This document shows, piece by piece, positions 9,227 to 16,282 of a DNA stretch of 64,000 nucleotides (positions are counted from its first letter, which is position 1; each line of letters starts with the position of its first letter). The translations under genes and the position numbers were made by a program. The stretch comes from Kribbella steppae (lineage in GTDB: Bacteria > Actinomycetota > Actinomycetes > Propionibacteriales > Kribbellaceae). Location: contig NZ_SLWN01000014.1 of assembly GCF_004342025.1 (NCBI RefSeq), positions 1 through 64,000 on the forward strand, in the 5' to 3' direction. The notes under the pieces were generated by a model, which was given only the letters and a program-made list of their open reading frames with translations, was not told the origin of the DNA and did not search any database.

Positions 9227-9251
9227 ACCAGCTACCCGCGGACAGGAACAT
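9213..9251 (-). CDS. trpL: trp leader peptide
   Basis: A 12-codon reading frame MFLSAGSWWAVE with tandem Trp codons at positions 8 and 9, starting with ATG at 9251 after an AAGG about 8 bases upstream and stopping with TAG at 9213. The Trp codons lie just before strand 1 of the attenuator, so a ribosome stalled there for lack of charged tRNA-Trp would block strand 1 and free strand 2 to antiterminate. It starts 14 bases after the GH16 stop, so its promoter must lie inside the GH16 gene or upstream of it. Confidence 0.85.
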   Translation of the reverse strand: MFLSAGSWWAVE

Positions 9252-9265
9252 GGCAGTGACCTTAG

Positions 9266-10060
9266 TCAGGCGACCAGCTCCTCCGCAACGTTCCAGCCGC
9301 GGATGTGGTCGACGGTGAAGGTCGGGACCAGGTGTGCGTCGTCGCCGACGCTGCTGTCCGGGAAATCAAACACGGCGAGCATCAGTTGCAGCGGGTACGA
9401 CGGAGCACCCGAGCAACTGCGGATCGGGGTGCCGTCGACGAAGAACGTCGCCTCGCCGGAGACCCACTGGACGGCGTACGTGTGGAAGTCGGCCAGGTCG
9501 ATCGGGAGGCGGATCGCCTCGAAGTCCTGCGGTACGGCTGGGTCGCGGATCGTCTTCAGTCCCATACCGACCGCGGTCGACTCGCCGGGGACGATCGCGT
9601 CGCCGAAGACCTCCATCACGCAGATCTCCCCGCACTGCTCGGGCTGTTCCTCCAGCCCGACCATCCACAGCGACACCATCGACCGCGGACTGATCTCGGC
9701 GCGGGCGTGCAGCTCGACGTACCCGCCGTTCGGCGTCCAGCCCCAGAACGGCTCCTGCTCCTCGCTGACGACCAGACCCTCCCGGTACGGCTGCTGACCG
9801 ACCGTGCTCCCGACCGGGCCGGAGTAGCTGCCGGACTGGATCCCGGACACCCGCAGGTCCGGCTTGTGGTCGCCGTCGCACCACAGGCCTTGGTCAGGCG
9901 GGATGCTCAGCGTCAGGCAGGAGCCACCCAGCTCGTACGTCGCTGCTGACGCCGTCCGCGAGCTCCACTGCGGCAGGTAGTACGGCGACCACACGGACGA
10001 GTCCAGCGCGGATCCGTCGAAGTGGTCCTCGAACACAAGGTCACCACGGGTCTCTGGCAT
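9266..10060 (-). CDS. Glycoside hydrolase family 16-like protein
   Basis: 264 residues with a GH16 beta-jelly-roll pattern: VFEDHFDGSALDSSVW at the start, GGYVELHARAEI, the catalytic-site segment GEICVMEVFG, FHTYAVQWVSGEATFFVDG and a final DHIRGW. GH16 enzymes cut beta-glucans or galactans with a nucleophile and an acid/base Glu in ExDxxE. Both Glu are kept here but the middle Asp is Cys (EICVME), so activity may be altered. No signal peptide is seen, which is odd for a polysaccharide hydrolase. It is directly upstream of the trp leader. Confidence 0.75.
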   Translation of the reverse strand: MPETRGDLVFEDHFDGSALDSSVWSPYYLPQWSSRTASAATYELGGSCLTLSIPPDQGLWCDGDHKPDLRVSGIQSGSYSGPVGSTVGQQPYREGLVVSEEQEPFWGWTPNGGYVELHARAEISPRSMVSLWMVGLEEQPEQCGEICVMEVFGDAIVPGESTAVGMGLKTIRDPAVPQDFEAIRLPIDLADFHTYAVQWVSGEATFFVDGTPIRSCSGAPSYPLQLMLAVFDFPDSSVGDDAHLVPTFTVDHIRGWNVAEELVA

Positions 10061-10088
10061 GACCCCATCATGGTCCCTGGTCTGGCCC

Positions 10089-10115
10089 TGTCACATCATG
10101 GTGCCGCGATCCGTC
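10089..10115 (+). promoter_or_regulatory. ECF41-type promoter of the following sigma gene
   Basis: TGTCACA (10089-10095), 16 bases, then CGTC (10112-10115). This matches the TGTCACA-N16-CGTC consensus I know for ECF41 promoters. It lies about 38 bases before the GTG start of an ECF41-type gene, so the gene is probably autoregulated. Confidence 0.75.
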
Positions 10116-10152
10116 AGGGGATTTGACGGAGTACGACGGGAGACTGGGACCA

Positions 10153-11031
10153 GTGGACGAGCACGACCAGCTTGCGCGGCAGTTCGAGCAGCACCGGGGG
10201 CACTTGCGGGCGGTGGCGTACCGGATGCTCGGTTCGCTGGCGGAGGCCGAGGACGCGGTGCAGGAGGCATGGCTGCGGTTGAGCCGGTCGGACGTGAGCG
10301 ACGTCGGCAACCTGGCCGGCTGGCTGACGACGGTCGTGTCGCGGGTCTGCCTGGACACCCTGCGTAGTCGCAAGTCGCGTCGTGAGGACTTCGTGCCGGA
10401 CCCGATCGTGACGCGGGAGGACAGCGGGCCGGGGCCGGAGGAGCAGGCGGTCCAGGCGGATGCGATCGGTCTCGCGCTGCTCGTCGTACTGGAGACGCTG
10501 GCGCCCGCGGAGCGGCTGGCGTTCGTGCTGCACGACATGTTCGGGGTCAGCTTCGACGAGATCGCGACGATTGTGGACAAGACGCCGGCGGCGACGCGGC
10601 AGCTGGCCAGCCGGGCGCGGCGGCGGGTGCAGGGCAAGCCGGTGGGTGACGGCGATCCGGGGCGTCAGCGGGAGATCGTCAACGCCTTCCTGGCTGCCTC
10701 GCGGGGCGGGGACTTCGAGGCGCTGCTCGCGCTGCTCGATCCGGACGTCGTACTGCGTGCCGACGCCGGTCCGGCGACCGCGGCGTTCGCGGGTCCGGCC
10801 GTGTCCAAGCTGGTCCGGGGTGCGCGGGCGGTGGTCGAGCAGGCGCTGCTGTTCAGCCGGATGGCGCCGTACACCGAGCTCGCCCTGGTCAACGGCCTGC
10901 CAGGCACCGCCACCGTCGTCAACGGCCGACTGATGGGCGTCATGGACCTCAAGGTCGTCGACGGCAAGATCACCGAGATCAACATTCTGGCCGACCTCGA
11001 TCGCCTCGAGCAGCTCCCGATCCCGGCCTGA
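10153..11031 (+). CDS. ECF41-type RNA polymerase sigma factor (SigJ-like)
   Basis: About 292 residues. Region 2 is HLRAVAYRMLGSLAEAEDAVQEAWLRL, split here as RAVAYRMLGS and AEDAVQEAWLRL. Region 4 is LAPAERLAFVLHDMFG with the HTH FDEIATIVDKTPAATRQLASRARRR. A C-terminal SnoaL-like domain (from about residue 175) ends with the NGLPG and VVNGRL region typical of ECF41. In this group the extension itself controls sigma activity. GTG 10153 is the likely start; a TTG at 10123 would add ten residues. The usual ECF41 neighbour (carboxymuconolactone-decarboxylase or similar) is not seen. The 3' end overlaps the convergent kinase-like gene by 53 bp. Confidence 0.88.
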   Translation: MDEHDQLARQFEQHRGHLRAVAYRMLGSLAEAEDAVQEAWLRLSRSDVSDVGNLAGWLTTVVSRVCLDTLRSRKSRREDFVPDPIVTREDSGPGPEEQAVQADAIGLALLVVLETLAPAERLAFVLHDMFGVSFDEIATIVDKTPAATRQLASRARRRVQGKPVGDGDPGRQREIVNAFLAASRGGDFEALLALLDPDVVLRADAGPATAAFAGPAVSKLVRGARAVVEQALLFSRMAPYTELALVNGLPGTATVVNGRLMGVMDLKVVDGKITEINILADLDRLEQLPIPA

Positions 11032-11788
11032 CGAGCGCCAACACCCTCCTGGCCTGCGCTTCCGCCGTACCGGGAGGGTTCCGCGCGGCACTCGGTCCAC
11101 CCGGCCCGACCAACGTGAGCCAGAACGCGGCCCACAAGCAGCGCGCTGCGTGGAATCGATCCAGGTCGACGGCAAACCGCTCGGCGAAGCCCGTCCAGTC
11201 CGTGCCGCGCCCGGAGAGGTGCTCGACCAGATTGGCGAGCTCGACGGCCAGGTCGCCGCGCCCCGCGTCCTCGAAGTCGACGATGCGGACCCGCCTGCCG
11301 TCCCAGAGGTAGTTCTCCAGGTTCGGATCCCCATGCGCGACGACCGGATCGGGTACGTCGCTCAGCTCGTCAGCCGTGGTGTCGAGCCAGGCCCGGGCAG
11401 CCGAGCCGATCACGCCCGGGGAGTCTCGCAGAACGGTGAGTCCGGTGTGGACCCGGTCGACGAGGGACGCAAGGTCGATCGGTGGCAGGTCATCGGGCGG
11501 TATCGACCAGAGCGCTCGGAGGGCGTTGGCCAGGGCATCGAGCTGCGGCCGGGTGAGGGACGGGCCGAGCGGGACACCCGGAACGACTGTCATCGAGATG
11601 GACGGGGTAGAGCGGCCGCCGGAGCCTGTAGCACTCGTCCGGTCGAGGGGAGCGGGGACGAGATCGGGTGCGTGCCGGGAGACCAACTCCAGGGCTGCCC
11701 ACTCGCGGCCGGGCTCGTCGCGGGGCCAGGAGACGTACCGCTTCGTGAGGACCGAGCCGGTGACTTCGACCGCATGTGTAGGTGCCAT
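10979..11788 (-). CDS. Aminoglycoside phosphotransferase (APH)-family kinase-like protein
   Basis: About 269 residues with the APH/choline-kinase fold. The N-lobe starts VTGSVLTKRYVSWPRDEPGREWAALELV. The catalytic loop is VVAHGDPNLENYLWDG (HGDxxxxN, Asp base) and the metal-binding motif follows as VRIVDFEDAGRGD. The family phosphorylates small molecules such as aminoglycosides or sugars; the substrate is not determinable. ATG 11788 is used. The C-terminus extends into the end of the convergent sigma gene. Confidence 0.78.
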   Translation of the reverse strand: MAPTHAVEVTGSVLTKRYVSWPRDEPGREWAALELVSRHAPDLVPAPLDRTSATGSGGRSTPSISMTVVPGVPLGPSLTRPQLDALANALRALWSIPPDDLPPIDLASLVDRVHTGLTVLRDSPGVIGSAARAWLDTTADELSDVPDPVVAHGDPNLENYLWDGRRVRIVDFEDAGRGDLAVELANLVEHLSGRGTDWTGFAERFAVDLDRFHAARCLWAAFWLTLVGPGGPSAARNPPGTAEAQARRVLALVRPGSGAARGDRGRPEC

Positions 11789-11808
11789 CCAGAGAAGTTT
11801 GGCGGACG

Positions 11809-11835
11809 TGTCGATTACCGCCGAGCCCCTTCGAC
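11809..11835 (+). promoter_or_regulatory. ECF42-type promoter of the FAD oxidoreductase gene
   Basis: TGTCGA (11809-11814), 17 bases, CGAC (11832-11835). It is identical in both boxes and spacing to the two promoters around 17.74-17.80 kb that flank the ECF42 sigma/YCII operon. It lies 39 bases upstream of the ATG at 11875. Confidence 0.75.
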
Positions 11836-11874
11836 GTATCGGTAGAAGCGCGAGAGCCGAAGGAGTGGATTGGG

Positions 11875-13155
11875 ATGACGACGCAGACGGTGGCACCGGT
11901 TGCGAGCGACGTGGTGGCAGGCCTGTTGGGCGCCGGGTTCAACGGTGCGATCAGGCTCCCGGGCGACGCGGAGTACGACGTACAGCGGAAGTCCGTGATC
12001 CCGACGGTCGACTCGCGGCCGCTCGTGGTCGTCGAGGCGTACAGCCGGACCGACGTCCAGGCTGCGGTGCGGTCGGCGCGTGAGTACGGGCTGCCGATCG
12101 CGGTCCAGGCGACCGGTCACGGTACCCGGGTCCCGGCCGACGGCGGCATCCTGCTGAAGACGACCCCGATGACCTCGGTCCTGATCGACCCCGAGCGCCG
12201 GATCGCCAAGGTCGCGCCGGGTGTGCGCTGGGCTGCGGTGATCGACGCCGCCGGGCAGTTCGGCCTCGCGCCGTTGTCGGGCTCGCACCGCGACGTCGGC
12301 GTCACCGGTTACACCCTCGGCGGCGGCGTCGGCTGGCTCGCCCGGAAGTACGGGTTCGCGGCCGACAGCGTGATCCGCGCCGAGGTCGTCACCGCCGACG
12401 GCCGGTTCGTCACCGCCAGCGCAGAGCATCACCCGGACCTGTTCTGGGCGATCCGCGGCGGCACCGGCAACTTCGGCATTGTCACGTCCCTGGAGTTCCG
12501 GCTGTACCCGGTCCGCCAGGTGCACGCCGGCATCGTGTACTACGGCAACGATCGCGCGGCCGACATCCTGCGCCGTTACCGCGACTGGACGACCACGATC
12601 CCGAACGAGCTGAGCACCGCCGTCGTCCTGACCCGCGTCCCCGGCACCGAGCAACGCGCCGTCGCGATCAAGGTCATGTACGCCGGTGAGGCCGAAGTGG
12701 CCGAACACCTGCTGAAGCCGCTGTTCGAGGTCGCCGGGCCGCAACTGGCCGGCGAACTCCGGACGACCGAGTACGGCGAGGCCGCGATGGGCGGAACGCC
12801 GGCCCGGCACCTGGACTTCCTCGACGTACTCACGGACGACGTGATCGACGTGCTGACCGGGTTCGCCGACGAGGATGCGCCGACCGTGGAGATCCGGCAC
12901 TGGGGTGGCGCGATGGCGCACCCGGGCCATGGCGCGGGACCGGTCGGACACCGCGATGCGTCGTACTCGCTGATCGTCGACCGCGAGATGCACGGCCTGC
13001 TGCCGAACTCCGGGCGCACCTTCGTGAACTTCCTCGGCGATCCGGACCGGGCGGACACGGCGTACGGCCCCGAGGACCTGCGCCGGCTGCGCGAGGTGAA
13101 GCGGGCCTACGACCCGACGAACTTCTTCCATCTGAACGCCAACATCCGGCCGTGA
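11875..13155 (+). CDS. FAD-binding (BBE-like/PCMH) oxidoreductase
   Basis: About 426 residues. A PCMH-type FAD domain has VQATGHGTRVPADGGILL and GSHRDVGVTGYTLGGGVGWLARKYG, and the C-terminus has the berberine-bridge motif RAYDPTNFFHLNANI. The His of ATGHG may carry covalent FAD. The Cys that gives the second flavin link in bicovalent members is absent from GSHRDVGVTG. Such enzymes oxidise sugars or secondary metabolites. ATG 11875 has AAGGAG upstream. The ECF42-type promoter links it to the sigma factor at 18.2 kb. A strong terminator follows. Confidence 0.85.
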   Translation: MTTQTVAPVASDVVAGLLGAGFNGAIRLPGDAEYDVQRKSVIPTVDSRPLVVVEAYSRTDVQAAVRSAREYGLPIAVQATGHGTRVPADGGILLKTTPMTSVLIDPERRIAKVAPGVRWAAVIDAAGQFGLAPLSGSHRDVGVTGYTLGGGVGWLARKYGFAADSVIRAEVVTADGRFVTASAEHHPDLFWAIRGGTGNFGIVTSLEFRLYPVRQVHAGIVYYGNDRAADILRRYRDWTTTIPNELSTAVVLTRVPGTEQRAVAIKVMYAGEAEVAEHLLKPLFEVAGPQLAGELRTTEYGEAAMGGTPARHLDFLDVLTDDVIDVLTGFADEDAPTVEIRHWGGAMAHPGHGAGPVGHRDASYSLIVDREMHGLLPNSGRTFVNFLGDPDRADTAYGPEDLRRLREVKRAYDPTNFFHLNANIRP

Positions 13156-13162
13156 GACAAAA

Positions 13163-13198
13163 GCGACCCGGTCCCCGGGAGGGTGGGGACCGGGTCGC
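13163..13198. terminator. Strong intrinsic terminator between convergent genes
   Basis: A perfect 14-bp stem (GCGACCCGGTCCCC with GGGGACCGGGTCGC) around an 8-base loop. On the minus strand it is followed by TTTTGTC, so it best serves the minus-strand gene but can stop both. Confidence 0.85.
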
Positions 13199-13210
13199 TC
13201 AGGGCGTTTG

Positions 13211-14173
13211 TCAGACCGTGCCGGAGCTGCCGTACACGGAGACGTGAACGTGGTCCATGTGGTTCGCGGTCGCACCGCCGCGATCCTCCATCCCACGCCA
13301 ACCCTCACTGCTGCGCTGGACCGTCCAGATCTGCTGCTGGTAGATCAGTTCGCTGACACCCAGCTTCGTGTGGTTCGCCTTCAGCCACTCGGCGACCTCC
13401 TTGCCCTCCGAGCCGCTGACCATGATGTCGAGCGCGCGGCCGGTGGAGTGCTCGGAACCGCTGTCACCGGCGCGGAGTCCGCCGTACGACGTGATGTTCG
13501 GGAACTTCGCGCAGACGGCCCGGTGGACCCGGATCGCGTCCTGGGTCAGGCCGTCCTCGACAGCCGAACCGGACTTGCACGCGGCCTGCGAAATGGTGCC
13601 CGCGGTGCTCGCGACCGGCTTGGTGGCGGACAGGTACTGCGCCTTGACCCAACGGGACTTCTCGTCGCGGACGATCTCGGCCCAGATGCCGTCGACCTTG
13701 CCGGTGACGGAGACCTTGCTGCCCTTCGGGATGACGTCCAGCAGGGTGCCGACGACCGGAACCGACCAGACATTCACGTCGGTAGTGGTGTACTTCGAGC
13801 CGATGACCTTCGGCGGGGTCGCGGCGGCCGCTGCAGCGGCGCGGGTCTTCGTCGCGGTGGGCTTCGGGATCGGCGCCTGCTTCTTCAAGTGCTTCGCCGT
13901 GGGAGCGGCTGCCTTGGGCTTCGGCGTCGGGGTGTTGACGTTCAGCGGCGGACGGAGAGCGTCGCGGCTGATGGCCGACTCGCGCGCCAGCTGCAGGGAC
14001 GAGCTGGCGATCGGGGTGTTGAGTTTGACCTCGTGGTCGGGGAGTGCGGCTGCCGAGCCGGTGGCTACCAAGGCCACCGCCGCGCCGGGAATCGCCACCT
14101 TCGCGATACCGGGCTGGATGATTTTCGGGCGCGGTTGACGGTGCCGCGCCTGTCTATGCCGTCCTGCAGTCAC
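13211..14173 (-). CDS. Exported protein with SH3-like domain and M15-like C-terminal domain
   Basis: About 320 residues. The basic N-terminus and one hydrophobic stretch (IAKVAIPGAAVALVATGSAAA) suggest export or anchoring, and a Pro/Ala/Lys-rich linker follows. An SH3-like segment (VWSVPVVGTLLDVIPKGSKV) is next. The C-terminal domain has EHSTGRALDIMV and NHMDHVHVSVYG, the His/Asp pattern of M15-like peptidoglycan peptidases. A wall-associated role is inferred. GTG 14173 (VTAGRHRQARHR) is chosen because this basic start recurs in actinobacterial relatives; the ribosome binding site is weak. Confidence 0.75.
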   Translation of the reverse strand: MTAGRHRQARHRQPRPKIIQPGIAKVAIPGAAVALVATGSAAALPDHEVKLNTPIASSSLQLARESAISRDALRPPLNVNTPTPKPKAAAPTAKHLKKQAPIPKPTATKTRAAAAAAATPPKVIGSKYTTTDVNVWSVPVVGTLLDVIPKGSKVSVTGKVDGIWAEIVRDEKSRWVKAQYLSATKPVASTAGTISQAACKSGSAVEDGLTQDAIRVHRAVCAKFPNITSYGGLRAGDSGSEHSTGRALDIMVSGSEGKEVAEWLKANHTKLGVSELIYQQQIWTVQRSSEGWRGMEDRGGATANHMDHVHVSVYGSSGTV

Positions 14174-14367
14174 CTGCTTAACCCAATCTGCCGAGACCAA
14201 ACCGTTATCGACCGGAGGAGTCAAGCACACAACCCGGGAAGGTTCGCAATCGGCCCGCAGTTTTAACGCATTACGAACACTCCGAGCGGGCCCCGACCGT
14301 GATCTGCACGGTATTCGGATGTAATCGTCCTGATATCAAACGCTTGGTCCACTTTCGTGGTGTCGTT

Positions 14368-15003
14368 TCAGCACAGAGCGTCGGTGATCGCCCGCGCGAT
14401 CCAGGCGGCGTAACGCTCGAGTGACCAGCCGCGATGCAGGACCAGCAGCTCGTACAGCTCGACCGCGATGTAGGTCCACAGGACGTCGGCGACCTCCTCG
14501 ACCGTGATGCCGTCGCGCAGTTGGCCGCTGTCGACCAGGTGGCGACCGAACATCGTCATCCCGACCAGCCGCTCGTCCATGAGGGTCTGCCACGTCTCGC
14601 GCAGCGTCTCGTCGTGGTGGCGGCCGTCCCGGATCAGGATCTGCACCCGGGCCGACCGCTCCTGCCGTAGCGCCAGGCCGTCGACGTACAGCGCGAGCTT
14701 CCGTCGTACGTCGGGTTCCGCCTGAATGGCGTGCGACTCGGGCCGCTCGGCCATCGGCACCGGCTCGTCGTCACCGGCGATGACGAAGTCGAAGACCGCC
14801 TTGGCCAGCGCGGCCTTGGTGCCGAAGCCCTTGTAGATGCCCTCGGCCGAGACGCCGGCGCGCTTCGCGACCGCGGTGATGGTGGTCGCCTGGAACCCGT
14901 TGGCCTCGAACAGGTCCTTGGCGGCGACCACGACGTCGCGTCGCCGTTGCCGGGCCTTGTCGCGGCGGCCGGAGGCGTCGTACTGCCTCTTGACTTCTGT
15001 CAT
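14368..15003 (-). CDS. TetR-family transcriptional regulator
   Basis: About 211 residues. The N-terminal HTH is RRDVVVAAKDLFEANGF..TTITAVAKRAGVSAEGIYKGFGTKAALAKAVF, with TITAVAKRAGVS as the recognition unit. The rest is an all-helical ligand domain. It is divergent from the SnoaL-like gene at 15059, and a 19-bp palindrome between them is its likely operator, so it probably represses itself and that gene. ATG 15003 fits the conserved N-terminus; an ATG at 15015 is possible. Confidence 0.88.
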   Translation of the reverse strand: MTEVKRQYDASGRRDKARQRRRDVVVAAKDLFEANGFQATTITAVAKRAGVSAEGIYKGFGTKAALAKAVFDFVIAGDDEPVPMAERPESHAIQAEPDVRRKLALYVDGLALRQERSARVQILIRDGRHHDETLRETWQTLMDERLVGMTMFGRHLVDSGQLRDGITVEEVADVLWTYIAVELYELLVLHRGWSLERYAAWIARAITDALC

Positions 15004-15022
15004 CACCGGTCCCATGGTTTTA

Positions 15023-15041
15023 GATACAGGTTCACTGTATC
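15023..15041. promoter_or_regulatory. Putative TetR operator
   Basis: Perfect 7-bp inverted repeat GATACAG-N5-CTGTATC between the divergent TetR and SnoaL-like genes, 20 bases from one start codon and 18 from the other. The size and symmetry suit a TetR dimer. Confidence 0.7.
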
Positions 15042-15058
15042 GAATAATTGGGGGAGAC

Positions 15059-15577
15059 ATGAGTACCACGGCAAGCGTGTCGGCGAGCGAACTGGCCGTT
15101 CGCTGCATCCGGATCATGGCCGACGGCGAGCGGTCCGACTTCGAGGCGGTGGTCCATCCGGACGCGGTCAACCGGGAGGGTGACGTCGAGCCGCCGGAGT
15201 GCCGCGTCGGCGGACCCGCGGGCTACTATGCGACGGCGCTCTGGTTGCGGACCGCGTTCGCGGACCTGGCCTACGAGATCCACCACGTCGTTGCCAACGG
15301 CAACCTGGTGGCGATCCACTCGACCATGAGCGGCCGGCATGTCGCGCCGTTCGCCGTCTACACCACCGCGGGCGTGGACACGGTGTTCCCGCCGACCGGG
15401 AAGACCTTCGCGATCACGCAGTCGCACTGGCTGCGGGTCGAGGACGGCAAGGTGATCGAGCACTGGGCCAACCGCGACGACCTCGGCCAGGCCAAGCAAC
15501 TCGGCTGGGTTCCGCCGACCCCGGTGTACCTGTTCCGGATGGCCCGCGCCAAGTCCCGCGCCAAGCGCGCCGCGTGA
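15059..15577 (+). CDS. SnoaL-like ester cyclase-family protein
   Basis: About 172 residues with the SnoaL polyketide-cyclase pattern: FEAVVHPDAVNREG, LWLRTAFADLAYEIHHVVANGNLVAIHSTMSG (in two strands), then FPPTGKTFAITQSHWLRVEDGKVIEHWANRDDLG. Members act on polyketide-like substrates or are of unknown function. ATG 15059 follows GGGGGAG. It is divergent from, and probably controlled by, the adjacent TetR. Confidence 0.82.
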   Translation: MSTTASVSASELAVRCIRIMADGERSDFEAVVHPDAVNREGDVEPPECRVGGPAGYYATALWLRTAFADLAYEIHHVVANGNLVAIHSTMSGRHVAPFAVYTTAGVDTVFPPTGKTFAITQSHWLRVEDGKVIEHWANRDDLGQAKQLGWVPPTPVYLFRMARAKSRAKRAA

Positions 15578-15646
15578 CTTTGTGCACGGCTCGAGTTGGC
15601 CGAAGGCATCGCGGCGTTCGCCGAGAAGCGTCGGCCGGAGTTCCCC

Positions 15647-15958
15647 TCAGGCGCTGATTAACGTTCCGCGCAGTTCCACCCGGTCGCCGACGATGGCGGA
15701 GATGCGAGCGGCGACGGCTTCGGCGCGGGCGTCGTCGGCCACGTCGATCAGGACCATCCCGGACACCTGGTGATCGGTCGGCACGAACGGGCCAGCGGTG
15801 ACGGATTGTGCGTCGTCGCGGATCCGGACAATCCGGCCTTCGCTCGGGAGCTGGAGCTCCTCGGCGCTGACGAGCTCGCCGGTGGCGACCAGCTCGGCCT
15901 TGACTGCGGGTACGTGGCGGGCGGCATCCGCCCCGTAGATCATCACGACGTACTTCAT
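15647..15958 (-). CDS. YCII/DGPF-family protein
   Basis: 103 residues: MKYVVMIYG at the start and VTAGPFVPTDHQVSGMVLIDV in the middle, a DGPF-like variant of the YCII fold in which the usual DGPF is AGPF. YCII proteins often accompany ECF42 sigma factors. This one is 2.3 kb from the sigma gene and I see no ECF42-type promoter in front of it. Confidence 0.75.
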   Translation of the reverse strand: MKYVVMIYGADAARHVPAVKAELVATGELVSAEELQLPSEGRIVRIRDDAQSVTAGPFVPTDHQVSGMVLIDVADDARAEAVAARISAIVGDRVELRGTLISA

Positions 15959-16029
15959 GGGCTCACCGTAGCCATCGGGACGGACAGAACCCCGCGGGAT
16001 CGCCCGCGGGGTTCTGACGTTCCAACGGA

Positions 16030-16185
16030 TCAGTACCAGTGCCGTCGTCCGCCGACGGCGCGGCCGGTAGACCCGAGCAGCAACAACACGGCCCCGACGA
16101 TCAGCACGATGATGCCGATCGTCCACAGGATCGAGATGTCCAGCACGAGGCCAAGGACCAACAGGATCAGTCCGAGGATGAGCAT
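16030..16185 (-). CDS. Small two-helix membrane protein (DUF6131-like)
   Basis: 51 residues, almost entirely two hydrophobic segments (MLILGLILLVLGLVLDI and WTIGIIVLIVGAVLLLLG) ending in a basic tail GRRHWY. The ATG at 16185 is decided by a perfect AAGGAGG. Similar tiny actinobacterial membrane proteins have no known role. Confidence 0.75.
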   Translation of the reverse strand: MLILGLILLVLGLVLDISILWTIGIIVLIVGAVLLLLGSTGRAVGGRRHWY

Positions 16186-16282
16186 GAAGCCTCCTTCTAG
16201 AGGGCCACCGGGCGGAAGGTGGCGGCCACACGAATCCGGTGCCCACTCCGGCGGCCGCAAACCTCCAACAACTGTTTGACCC

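Noticed and set aside
14173..14367. A c-di-AMP (ydaO-type) riboswitch before the wall-associated protein
   Set aside because: This class often precedes wall hydrolases in actinomycetes, but I could not find its conserved sequence blocks in the 190 bases upstream.
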